A DNA stretch of 52,847 nt, taken from positions 1-52,847 of the forward strand of contig NZ_DATCRY010000130.1 of NCBI RefSeq assembly GCF_036568765.1. Reading direction: 5' to 3'. The stretch's first letter is position 1; the number at the start of each line of letters is the position of its first letter. Shown one piece after another: positions 42,179-49,648 of the stretch. A program made the position numbers and the translations under genes. Source of the DNA: GSA-30 sp036568765 (GTDB taxonomy: Bacteria; Pseudomonadota; Gammaproteobacteria; Xanthomonadales; Rhodanobacteraceae). The notes below the pieces were generated by a model. The model searched no databases. It was not told the DNA's origin and saw only the letters and a list, made by a program, of their open reading frames with translations.

Positions 42179-42289
42179 TGTCGAGAGCCGGTTTCATGAG
42201 GCCGCCCCTCATTCCAACCATCTCACCCGGCGAAACCGATGGAGATGGAGCCTGACGGGGGCAAAATTCAGTATTTCGTACTCGCGACC

Positions 42290-42345
42290 TGCTCCTCTCC
42301 CCTGGCTCCCGTGTTGGAGGATCGGGTGGGAGTGAGGGGCGCCCT
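42290..42345. repeat. REP-like palindrome, inverted copy
   Basis: Read on the minus strand it contains GAGCCAGGGGAGAGG, close to the core of the copies at 701-730 and 41131-41182; the facing arm is GGGTGGGAGTGAGGGG on the plus strand. A weaker related palindrome lies at about 42225-42262 (ATCTCACCCGGCGAAACCG). Confidence 0.5.
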
Positions 42346-42354
42346 TTCGTACAC

Positions 42355-42383
42355 CGGACACTCCCAACTGTCCGCGGACACTC
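42355..42383. promoter_or_regulatory. Probable upstream activator site for a sigma-54 enhancer-binding protein
   Basis: A perfect 12-bp palindrome TGTCCGCGGACA at 42369-42380, and two direct copies of CGGACACTC at 42355-42363 and 42375-42383, exactly 20 bp apart (two helical turns). Centred about 98 bp before the predicted start of the sigma-54 promoter, the usual place for activator binding. The protein is not coded nearby. Confidence 0.65.
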
Positions 42384-42446
42384 ACCCGCTCTCCTCTCCT
42401 CTCGGAGAAATGGCTCTACAGCTAGGTTTGCAGCGCTTTTAAACCC

Positions 42447-42462
42447 TGGCACGCCCTTTGCC
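42447..42462 (+). promoter_or_regulatory. Sigma-54 (RpoN) promoter
   Basis: TGGCACG-N4-TTGCC matches the -24/-12 consensus with GG and GC at the required spacing. It predicts transcription from about 42473, giving a 38-nt leader with AAGGAG at 42498-42503 before the ATG of the small exported peptide. Confidence 0.8.
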
Positions 42463-42510
42463 ATCTACCTATCGAAGATTCCTTATCCATCTTTGCCAAG
42501 GAGCACTGCC

Positions 42511-42654
42511 ATGAAATTCGAGACCCTGATGATGAAGAGCCTGTTCGCCGCCGCGCTGCTGCTGTGCGCCTTGACGCTGGGAGCCATGGTCACCGCCAAG
42601 CCGGTCGTGTCGAACGTGGCCACCCACACGCCAACGACTCAACCGGCCGGTTGA
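42511..42654 (+). CDS. 47-residue secreted peptide under sigma-54 control
   Basis: A short gene with an excellent ribosome site (AAGGAG, seven bases from ATG). The product has a basic start (MKFETLMMKS), a hydrophobic core LFAAALLLCALTLGAM and an A-x-A-like cleavage site at VTA, leaving a small Thr/Val/Pro-rich tail of about 18 residues (KPVVSNVATHTPTTQPAG). So it is exported, or stays as a one-helix membrane peptide. A near-perfect sigma-54 promoter and activator palindrome lie upstream. No known family. The 2OG-Fe dioxygenase gene follows 55 bp later and may be in the same transcript. Function unknown; a signal or envelope-stress peptide is possible. Confidence 0.75.
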   Translation: MKFETLMMKSLFAAALLLCALTLGAMVTAKPVVSNVATHTPTTQPAG

Positions 42655-42678
42655 ACCGTTCGCAGCGGGAAGTCGTCG

Positions 42679-42703
42679 GTCGCCGTATAAGTCGCCGTAT
42701 AAT
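42679..42703 (+). promoter_or_regulatory. 12-bp tandem repeat with perfect -10 box
   Basis: GTCGCCGTATAA is present twice, head to tail (42679-42690 and 42691-42702). The second copy runs into TATAAT at 42698-42703, a perfect -10 hexamer only seven bases before the dioxygenase ATG. If used, the transcript would be leaderless or nearly so. No good -35 box is visible. Confidence 0.5.
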
Positions 42704-42709
42704 AGGCCG

Positions 42710-43438
42710 ATGCACCCCATCCCCATTTCGGACGTTTCGCCGCTGCTCGCCCCTGTGCAGCACGACGGTTTTTGCTTCGCTACCGCCGACACCATGCGAC
42801 CTTTGCTGGATGCCGCCGGTGGCCTGGATGACTGGCAGGCCTTTGCCGATAGCTGGAACCGGCTCGAACCGGATGCCTATATCGCCGCCACGGGACGCTC
42901 TCGCCGTCGCCGCCATGCGACCTTCGCCGCCGACCGCGACGGCATCGTGCAGCGGCCGCATCAACCGCACTACCAGTCGCTGCAGTACAACCCCCTGCAA
43001 GGCAATATCCAGCGCTGGTTCGAGCCGTTAGAGCCCGGGGTCGCGCAAGGCCAGAGCCTGCGGTCGATCCTCACGTTCTGCCATGGCTTCTTCGATGCGC
43101 TGGCGCCGGCCACGGAGCAATGGCATGTGGAAGTGCATCAGTTCCGCATCGAAGCCACCGCTGACGCGGCCGGCGAGCCCACGCCCGAGGGCAGCCATCG
43201 CGACGGCGTCGATTTCGTGCTGGTGCTGCTGGTCGATCGCGAGAACATCGCCAGCGGCTCGACCAGTATCCATTCGCCCGATGGTGCGCCACTGGGCGAG
43301 TTCACCCTGACGCACGCGCTCGATACCGCGTTGATTCACGACCCGCGCGTCTTTCATGGCGTAACGCCTGTGCTGCCGATCGATCCGCATCGCCCCTCGC
43401 ATCGCGACGTGCTGGTGGTGACGTTCCGCGCGGTGTAG
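42710..43438 (+). CDS. 2-oxoglutarate/Fe(II) dioxygenase (BsmA/IdoA-like)
   Basis: A protein of 242 residues of the '2OG-Fe dioxygenase' (PF10014-type) family. The iron site is seen in EGSHRDGVDFV (HxD) and the distal His in PRVFHGVTPV, with Arg of PHRPSHRDVLVVTF as the 2-oxoglutarate contact. WHVEVHQFRI and LIHDPRVFHG are family blocks. Members include isoleucine 4-hydroxylase IdoA and the biofilm protein BsmA; the substrate here is probably a free amino acid. The ribosome site is weak and a -10 box lies seven bases upstream, so leaderless translation is possible. It follows the sigma-54-driven peptide gene. Confidence 0.88.
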   Translation: MHPIPISDVSPLLAPVQHDGFCFATADTMRPLLDAAGGLDDWQAFADSWNRLEPDAYIAATGRSRRRRHATFAADRDGIVQRPHQPHYQSLQYNPLQGNIQRWFEPLEPGVAQGQSLRSILTFCHGFFDALAPATEQWHVEVHQFRIEATADAAGEPTPEGSHRDGVDFVLVLLVDRENIASGSTSIHSPDGAPLGEFTLTHALDTALIHDPRVFHGVTPVLPIDPHRPSHRDVLVVTFRAV

Positions 43439-43515
43439 CAGGCTTGCAACAGCTTGTCCTGGCAGTAGCGGCGGCGCGATACTCGAGGCTCCCCCCACCA
43501 GCAGGAGAGCTTCTC

Positions 43516-43857
43516 ATGATGGATTGGCTGGATTACCGCAAAGAACTGCTCGGCCGCATCGGCGAACTGGGCAAACTTACGCCAGGTACCCTCAAGGGCT
43601 ACCAGACCCTGTCGAAAGCGGGTGAGGAAACCGGGCACCTCGACGCGAAAACGCGCGAGTTGATCTCCCTGGCCGTCGCCGTGACTACCCGCTGCGACGG
43701 TTGCATCACGGTACATACAGGGGAGGCGCTCAAACACGGCGCCACACGCGAAGAAATTGCCGAGGCTCTCGGCGTGGCGGTCTCCATGAACGCCGGCGCG
43801 GCGCTGGTCTACTCGGCTCGCGTGATGGACGCCGTCAGCCAACATAGCGGCAGCTGA
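43516..43857 (+). CDS. AhpD-like carboxymuconolactone decarboxylase-family protein
   Basis: A protein of 113 residues, all helical. The redox motif CDGCITVHTGEALKHGAT (CxxC followed three residues later by His) is the AhpD-type active site, which reduces peroxides or recharges thiol peroxidases. Preceding LDAKTRELISLAVAVTTR is the typical helix. AGGAG lies upstream of ATG 43516, with a second ATG one codon later. It may form trimers or hexamers as in the family. It is probably expressed with the dioxygenase 77 bp before it. Confidence 0.9.
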   Translation: MMDWLDYRKELLGRIGELGKLTPGTLKGYQTLSKAGEETGHLDAKTRELISLAVAVTTRCDGCITVHTGEALKHGATREEIAEALGVAVSMNAGAALVYSARVMDAVSQHSGS

Positions 43858-44044
43858 AGATATGGGACGCTTGCGGCTGGCTGACTTAAAAACGTCACCG
43901 GCCACTGGCACAAAAAAGACGAAAGCCAACAGGAGTTAACCGATAGTGGGCATGGAGAGCCTGAGACCGATGCGGCCGACAACCGATTTGTGTCATACCC
44001 GTTGGGAGTCGATGTCCCCAGCGAGAAGCCGCCCCGGTCAGTCC

Positions 44045-45640
44045 ATGTCGGACCAGCAAGCACTGTCTCTTACACGTTGCGATGCGCCGTCCGGCGCGCC
44101 CTGCGTTCAGTTACCGGCCGCGGATATTGGCGCATCCACGGCCGGTCGTTGGGGCGCGCGGGAGATCGCCTGGTGCGGCGCGATCGTGACGATCGGCCTG
44201 CTGCTTCGACTGATTCGCATCGGCCATCAACCGTTCTGGCTGGACGAGGCACTGACCTTTCAGCGCATTCACCTGAACCTGCCGGACCTGGTCAACGACA
44301 GCTTCGCCAACCGGCACATGCCCAGCTATTTTCTGCTGCTGCAGATGCTGTTGCCGTTCGGTACCGATGCGGCTTTGCTACGGCTGCCTTCGGCCCTGCT
44401 GGGCGCCGCATCGATCGGCGTGATCTTTGCCATCGCCCGGCGCGTGGGCGGGCTTGGAGCGGCTGCGGTGGCCGGTTTATTGATGGCGTTCTCTCCATTG
44501 CAGGTGCAATACGGCCAGGAAGCGCGCTCCTATACGTTGGTGACCTTGTTGATCGCCGTTGCGCTTTGGGGCCTCGTACGCCTGGCGCAGGATCCGCAAC
44601 GCGCATCGCTGGGTATGCGCCGTCCCGGTTTCGATGGCATCGGCTGGGCGAGCTATCTGTTTGGCACGGTCGGCGCACTCGATGTCTTAGGCGACGCAGC
44701 GCCGTGGCTGCTGGCCTCCAACCTTGCGTTCGCTCTGATCTGGCATCGATTGCGGCACACTCCGACACTACGCGGCAGCTTCCAGCGCAACTGGCTGCTC
44801 AGCCAGGCCGTCGTGGCAGCGTGCTGCCTGCCGCTGTATGGCGCCATCGTGATGGCCAACGGCAGCCATATGCTGGAAAACTTCAACTGGATTCCGCAAT
44901 TGAGCTGGCGAAACATCTGGATCGCCACCAAGAGCGTATACCTGATGCGCATGGCCACCGTAGTGCAGTACGGCCTGATGCCGACCGCCGTGCCCTTGCT
45001 CGGGCCGCTGGTTGCATTGCTGGGGATGGTCGGCATGTATCGCATGCACCGCAGTCTGGATGGGCGCGTGCTGTTGCTAGCCTTCCTTACCCTGCCCTTG
45101 CTGCTGCTGACCGTATCGCTATTCAAGTCGATGCTGCTGCCGCGCTATATCCTGTGGAGTGCCGCACCGTTCTTCGTGCTCGCCGGCCTCGGTGCGGCGG
45201 CATTGCCGCGTCGTGGCCTGATTGCGTTGAGTACAGCATTGGTACTGCTCGCGGCAGTGAACCTGGCCCCCGTTTACCGACTGGAGACCAAGCCGCGTTG
45301 GGATGTGACTGCCGCGACACTTGCCGCGCATGTGCGTCCGGGCGATACCGTGCTCACCGCCGACCCCAACGCACCGACGATGCTGTCGGTGCTGCAACCG
45401 AAGGGGCAGGCCTCCATCGCCGACACTGCCTTGGTCACCCAGAATCTCGACGTCGCCGTAGCACGTTGGAAGCAAGGCAGCCGCGTGTGGGCGGTCAACG
45501 GCCGGTCGGCCATGGGCGTGCGCGAAGATGTGGATACCTTCAAGAACGCCCTGGCCGAACTGGGCCCGCCAGTAGCACAGATTCAACAAGGCAAGGAAAT
45601 TACCATCCTCGTGTTCCCTGCACCCGGCATGGACGACTGA
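44045..45640 (+). CDS. GT39/PMT-like membrane glycosyltransferase
   Basis: A protein of 531 residues with about ten membrane segments. The first periplasmic loop contains PFWLDEALTFQRIH, with the Asp-Glu pair that is the catalytic site of the GT-C/ArnT-PMT superfamily, then NRHMPSYFLLLQ. YGQEARSYTLVTL follows a few helices later, another family mark. These enzymes transfer sugar from a polyprenyl phosphate carrier on the outer face of the inner membrane, to lipid A, protein or polysaccharide; the acceptor here is unknown. Start is uncertain: ATG 44045 gives a normal lead to the first helix, but a GTG at 43946 with AGGAG upstream is possible. Confidence 0.85.
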   Translation: MSDQQALSLTRCDAPSGAPCVQLPAADIGASTAGRWGAREIAWCGAIVTIGLLLRLIRIGHQPFWLDEALTFQRIHLNLPDLVNDSFANRHMPSYFLLLQMLLPFGTDAALLRLPSALLGAASIGVIFAIARRVGGLGAAAVAGLLMAFSPLQVQYGQEARSYTLVTLLIAVALWGLVRLAQDPQRASLGMRRPGFDGIGWASYLFGTVGALDVLGDAAPWLLASNLAFALIWHRLRHTPTLRGSFQRNWLLSQAVVAACCLPLYGAIVMANGSHMLENFNWIPQLSWRNIWIATKSVYLMRMATVVQYGLMPTAVPLLGPLVALLGMVGMYRMHRSLDGRVLLLAFLTLPLLLLTVSLFKSMLLPRYILWSAAPFFVLAGLGAAALPRRGLIALSTALVLLAAVNLAPVYRLETKPRWDVTAATLAAHVRPGDTVLTADPNAPTMLSVLQPKGQASIADTALVTQNLDVAVARWKQGSRVWAVNGRSAMGVREDVDTFKNALAELGPPVAQIQQGKEITILVFPAPGMDD

Positions 45641-45660
45641 AACCTCAAAGTTATGCTCAG

Positions 45661-46083
45661 TCAGTAATCGCAGCCGTAATCGTTGTCGGTAACGACGCAA
45701 TCGAATGCCAGGGCTAGCCGCTGACGATGCTCGTTAAGCCATGCCAGCGCGGCTTCCTGGAACGTCACACACTGCATCAGCGTCACCGGTACCGGCCGCG
45801 CGGCCAGGCGCGCCTCGAGCGCAACCCAGCCACCGCCCTTGGCGGGGCGCATCACTTCGATGGAAAGGGTCGCCAGCCGGTCGCGCGGCAGGGCAATAGC
45901 CATGCCCTTGAGCCACAGACCGCAGCTGTTCGAAGCGGGATCGGACCAGGCGATGAGGTGCCACAGCTTGCTATGCACGATGTGGAAGACGACGGCCGCG
46001 GGCAGGGGAATATCGCGCTCGGCCGAGGGCCCGAGCACGAGCGGCAAGGACACGCTCTCCTCTATCGTCTTGACCGTCGGCAT
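45661..46083 (-). CDS. Soluble protein of unknown function
   Basis: A protein of 140 residues without signal peptide or membrane helix. It has a beta-rich start (SLPLVLGPSAERDIPLPAAVVFHIVHSKLWHLI) and ends with a helix (EAALAWLNEHRQRLALAF) and an acidic tail. No family recognised. It converges with the glycosyltransferase gene (20 bp between stops) and diverges from the ABC transporter operon across 128 bp. It is well coded and its start is the only ATG in the region, so it is likely real. Confidence 0.6.
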   Translation of the reverse strand: MPTVKTIEESVSLPLVLGPSAERDIPLPAAVVFHIVHSKLWHLIAWSDPASNSCGLWLKGMAIALPRDRLATLSIEVMRPAKGGGWVALEARLAARPVPVTLMQCVTFQEAALAWLNEHRQRLALAFDCVVTDNDYGCDY

Positions 46084-46211
46084 GGGTCCGCTTCCCTGGT
46101 GTCCGCACGATCATACCGATATGGCTGCGCGAAAGTGCTTGCGGTAAAGTTTCGAACCCATGTCAGCCGACCTTTCGAAGCCAGCCGCACCGATGCGGAT
46201 CGGAGCACCCA

Positions 46212-46967
46212 TTGTCCGCGGCTGAACCGGCGTTCGCGCTCGAGCGCGTTAGCAAGCGCTACGGCGCGACAATCGCGCTCGACAATGTGCAACTGGCGTT
46301 TGCCACGGGTAGCACCACCGCCCTGATCGGCAGCAGCGGCTCCGGTAAATCCACCGTATTGCGCCTGTTCCTCGGGCTAGCCTGGCCGGACTCCGGCACG
46401 ATCCGCATCGACGGCCGCCCACTTATGCCTGCCGGCGTGCAACCGCTGCGACGCCGTGTCGGCTATGTCATCCAGGACGGCGGGTTGTTTCCCCACCTGA
46501 CCTGCCTGGGCAACCTGGCCTTGCAGCCGCGTCACCTGGGCTGGGACAAGGACCGGATTACCGCACGTGCACAGGAACTGGCGGAACTGACGGCTTTGCC
46601 GAAGCAGGTACTCGACCGCTATCCCGCCGAACTTTCCGGCGGGCAGCGCCAGCGCGTGGCGCTGATGCGCGGACTGATGCTCGATCCGGATGCACTGTTG
46701 CTGGACGAACCGCTCGGTGCGCTGGATCCGATCGTGCGTCACGAACTGCAGGACGAGCTCAAGCGCATCTTCGATCGCCTGGGCAAGACCGTGGTCGTGG
46801 TAACGCACGATCTGGCCGAAGCGGCCTGGTTTGCCGAGAGGCTGGTACTGATGAGCCAAGGCAAAGTCGTCCAGGACGGTAGCTTGGCGGACTTGCGCCA
46901 ACGGCCGGCCAGCGATTTTGTACGACGCTTTGTCGCCGCGCAGCGACGCCTGCCGGAGGCGCCATGA
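46212..46967 (+). CDS. ABC transporter ATPase, osmoprotectant (OpuCA/ProV) type
   Basis: A protein of 251 residues. Walker A is GSSGSGKST, the Q-loop VIQDGGLFPHLT, the signature LSGGQRQRVALMRGL, Walker B LLLDEPLGALDP and the switch His VVTHDLAEA. The opening YGATIALDNVQLAF and the lack of a CBS domain make it a short OpuCA-like subunit. The start is TTG, but GGAG six bases upstream and homology at residue 5 support it. Its stop overlaps the start of the fused permease gene by ATGA. It powers uptake of a quaternary ammonium or thiol-histidine type solute. Confidence 0.9.
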   Translation: MSAAEPAFALERVSKRYGATIALDNVQLAFATGSTTALIGSSGSGKSTVLRLFLGLAWPDSGTIRIDGRPLMPAGVQPLRRRVGYVIQDGGLFPHLTCLGNLALQPRHLGWDKDRITARAQELAELTALPKQVLDRYPAELSGGQRQRVALMRGLMLDPDALLLDEPLGALDPIVRHELQDELKRIFDRLGKTVVVVTHDLAEAAWFAERLVLMSQGKVVQDGSLADLRQRPASDFVRRFVAAQRRLPEAP

Positions 46968-48439
46968 AGCGTGCGCTGTTGTTGCTCGCATGGCTGCTGC
47001 CGATGCTTGCATCGGCTACACCGGTACGCATAGGTTCGAAGCAGTTCACCGAATCGGTGGTATTGAGCGAAATCGCACGGCTCGATGCCATGCGGGCCGG
47101 CGTAGATGTAACGCACCGGCGCGAACTTGGCGGCAGCAGTATTTTGTGGGCCGCACTGCTGCATGGCGATATCGATGCCTACCCCGAGTACACCGGCACG
47201 CTGACACGCGAACTGCTCCGCGATGTCGCACCGGATGCCGGCATCGATGTCTTGCGTACCCGGCTCGCGCCCCTGGGTATCGGCATCACCGATTCGCTCG
47301 GCTTCAGCGACACGTATGCCATCGGCATGCTGGAAACGCGTGCGGCGCAATGGGGCATTGCGCGTATCTCCGACTTGTCGGCCCACCCGCAGTTGCGCCT
47401 GGGCTTTTCCAACGAGTTCATGGACCGCCAGGACGGCTGGCCTGGCATGCGCGCAAGCTACGCGCTGCCACAGACACAAGTGCGTGGACTCGATCACACG
47501 CTGGCCTACCGGGCAGTCGCCGATGGCGCCGTCGATGCCATCGATCTTTACAGCACCGATGCGGAAATATCGTATTACCGGCTGCGTGTACTCGATGACG
47601 ACCGACATTATTTTCCGAGCTACCAGGCAGTATTCCTGTATCGCCTGGCACTGGAAAAGGATGCGCCACGATTTATAGCCACGCTCGAGCAACTAGCGGG
47701 GCAAATTAATGTCACGACGATGCGGCGGCTCAATGCCGAGGTCAAACTCGACGGTCGTCAAGAGAGCGAGGTTGCTGCAGCCTTCCTCGGCATCGACGGC
47801 CAGCACGACGGCCCCGGACTGATGGCGCGGATACTGCAGCGCACGCTCGAACATGTGCGACTGGTCATCGCCTCGCTAGGACTCGCCGTGTTGCTGGCCA
47901 TTCCGCTCGGCGTGCTTGCCGCGCGCTTATCGCGACTCGGCCAATGGGTCATGGCGCTGACCGGCATCCTGCAGACCATTCCCTCCATGGCGATGTTCGT
48001 CTTCATGATTCCTTTCTTCGGCATTGGCACGTGGCCGGCACTGGCGGCGCTGTTTCTTTATAGCCTGCTGCCCATGGTGCGTAACACGCATGCCGGCTTG
48101 ATCGGCATCCCGCATGAACTGCGCGAATCGGCCGCCGTGCTTGGGCTTTCCGCTTGGGCAAGGCTACGTCATGTGGAGCTACCTATGGCGATGCGCTCGA
48201 TCCTGGCGGGCATCAAGACAGCGGCGGTGATCAATGTCGGTACGGCGACGCTGGCAGCGCTGATCGGCGCGGGCGGCTATGGGCAGCCCATTCTTACCGG
48301 TATCCGGCTGGACAGCATTGGCTTGATCCTGGAAGGTGCGGTGCCAGCGGCCGTATTGGCACTCGCGGTGCAGGCAATATTCGAAGGTGTGGAGCATTGG
48401 CTGACGCCGCGCGGATTGCGGATTCGAGTGCTGCATTAA
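46964..48439 (+). CDS. Fused substrate-binding protein and permease of osmoprotectant ABC transporter
   Basis: A protein of 491 residues with two domains. A signal segment (ALLLLAWLLPMLASA) leads to a periplasmic OpuAC-type binding domain, residues ~20-270 (VRIGSKQFTESVVLSEI, YPEYTGTLTRELL, LGFSNEFMDRQDGWPG and YSTDAEISYY). Residues ~285-490 form a five-to-six-helix permease with the EAA-type loop ELRESAAVLGLSAWARLRHVELPMA. In many fused homologues (such as EgtU) the permease comes first and the binding domain last; here the order is reversed. Only one permease gene exists, so it must form a homodimer. Ligand may be glycine betaine, choline or ergothioneine. Confidence 0.9.
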   Translation: MKRALLLLAWLLPMLASATPVRIGSKQFTESVVLSEIARLDAMRAGVDVTHRRELGGSSILWAALLHGDIDAYPEYTGTLTRELLRDVAPDAGIDVLRTRLAPLGIGITDSLGFSDTYAIGMLETRAAQWGIARISDLSAHPQLRLGFSNEFMDRQDGWPGMRASYALPQTQVRGLDHTLAYRAVADGAVDAIDLYSTDAEISYYRLRVLDDDRHYFPSYQAVFLYRLALEKDAPRFIATLEQLAGQINVTTMRRLNAEVKLDGRQESEVAAAFLGIDGQHDGPGLMARILQRTLEHVRLVIASLGLAVLLAIPLGVLAARLSRLGQWVMALTGILQTIPSMAMFVFMIPFFGIGTWPALAALFLYSLLPMVRNTHAGLIGIPHELRESAAVLGLSAWARLRHVELPMAMRSILAGIKTAAVINVGTATLAALIGAGGYGQPILTGIRLDSIGLILEGAVPAAVLALAVQAIFEGVEHWLTPRGLRIRVLH

Positions 48440-48483
48440 CGCCGTGGCCCTCGGATGGCGCGATGCACCATCGGCTTCACTGC

Positions 48484-48504
48484 GAGGCTCCGCACCGGAG
48501 CCTC
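48484..48504 (+). terminator. Hairpin after the ABC transporter operon
   Basis: Perfect 8-bp stem GAGGCTCC / GGAGCCTC with five-base loop, 45 bp after the stop of the fused permease. No clear T-run follows, so the terminator call is tentative. Confidence 0.5.
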
Positions 48505-48670
48505 CTGGAAAACTGGCAGATTGCGACAGCTAGCCGGAAGATACGTACCGGACACTATGTGCCAGGGAGATGCCATCGCAGGAAACTGCGCCCGCCCTGC
48601 GGCATTTACACATGTTCGGTAAAGCCGATGCGCTCTAGGATTCGCCGGAACGTCAACACGTGGGAAGGGT

Positions 48671-49645
48671 ATGACCGCAGCACTGACCATAGCGATAGCC
48701 CTCGCCGGAGCGACCACCGTCGCACAAACGGTGCCGACCCAGTACGCGGCCGGTCACTTCTACGCCACACCGACGACGACGTCCGGACAGACGCTACGGC
48801 TGCTGGTGGATACCGGCGGCGGCGGCACGGCGAATCTTTACTGGCTCACCGATGCCGTGGCACAGAAACTTCAGTTGACTCCAGCCTCCTGCAAAGTCGA
48901 CGGCCACATGCTCAAGGTGCATAACCCACCCTCGTATCGGCCACAGGCTGGCATTCCACCCGCATTAGGGATCTGCGCCGGCAAGGTGCTGGTGCTGCCC
49001 GAAAAATACAGCGGCGATGGAATGCTCGGCTCCAACTATCTCGGCACACGCGTCTGGACATTCGACTATCCGCACCAGGTGCTGCGCGCCGAGGGAAGCG
49101 CCTGGCGCCACGACCCGGTCGCCAAACCCGCCAACCTGGGCTTCCAGCACGACGATACCGGCGGTGTGTCGGCTTACTTCCCGCGCATCGTGATCCGTGT
49201 GGATAGCATTCCGATCAACATGCTGCTCGATACGGGCGCCACGGCGCACCCGACCGCCGCCGGCAAGGCCGCCGCGGGCACCGAAACCGAGGCCGATGGC
49301 ATCGGCGTGACCAGCTACATCACCACACGGATGTTCGACATCTGGCACAAGAAGCACCCGGATTGGCGGGTGGTCGAACAAGGCGACGACTTGTTGCCTG
49401 GCTATGCCGCCCGCCTGATCGAAGTACCCAAGGTGCAGATCGCCGGCTGGGTCGTGGGGCCGGTATGGTTCACCGAGCGTCCCAATAAAAATTTCCACAA
49501 GACCATGGCGCGAATGATGGATGAAACGCCCGAGGGCGCCATCGGGGGCAATGTGCTCAGCCACTTTTCCGTGACACTCGACTACCCCAGGGCGCGGGCT
49601 TGGTTTACCTGCGCCCAGGGATGCGTGGCTGCGCCGCCCAAATAG
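48671..49645 (+). CDS. Exported two-lobed aspartic protease-like protein
   Basis: A protein of 324 residues starting with a signal peptide (LTIAIALAGATTVAQT). It contains two retropepsin-like units in one chain. The first has LLVDTGGGGTANLYWL (Asp47) and ends with DGMLGSNYLGTRVWTFDYP. The second has MLLDTGATAHPTAAG (Asp188) and ends with GAIGGNVLSHFSVTLDYP. The matching strand-DTG-...-LG-N-L-x-DYP order in both halves indicates an internal duplication, like eukaryotic pepsins. Bacterial retropepsins normally have one such unit and dimerise. Function unknown. Its stop is three bases from the convergent phosphatase stop. Confidence 0.8.
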   Translation: MTAALTIAIALAGATTVAQTVPTQYAAGHFYATPTTTSGQTLRLLVDTGGGGTANLYWLTDAVAQKLQLTPASCKVDGHMLKVHNPPSYRPQAGIPPALGICAGKVLVLPEKYSGDGMLGSNYLGTRVWTFDYPHQVLRAEGSAWRHDPVAKPANLGFQHDDTGGVSAYFPRIVIRVDSIPINMLLDTGATAHPTAAGKAAAGTETEADGIGVTSYITTRMFDIWHKKHPDWRVVEQGDDLLPGYAARLIEVPKVQIAGWVVGPVWFTERPNKNFHKTMARMMDETPEGAIGGNVLSHFSVTLDYPRARAWFTCAQGCVAAPPK

Positions 49646-49648
49646 GGT

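Larger units (their letters stand above)
41909..42446. other. Intergenic region with hairpins, REP-like repeats and a possible gene relic
   Basis: About 540 bp without an intact gene. It holds a 10-bp imperfect hairpin (42023-42051, GATAGCGTCG/CGACGCTGTC), a possible universal-stress-protein remnant (42053-42178), two REP-like palindromes (about 42225-42262 and 42290-42345) and repeated CGGACACTC sites upstream of a sigma-54 promoter. No complete coding frame with ribosome site was found. Confidence 0.6.

Noticed and set aside
43990..45717. 575-codon open frame overlapping the GT39 gene in another phase
   Set aside because: No domain, Arg/Pro/Ala-rich shadow of GC-rich coding; the overlapping frame has clear membrane helices and catalytic motif.
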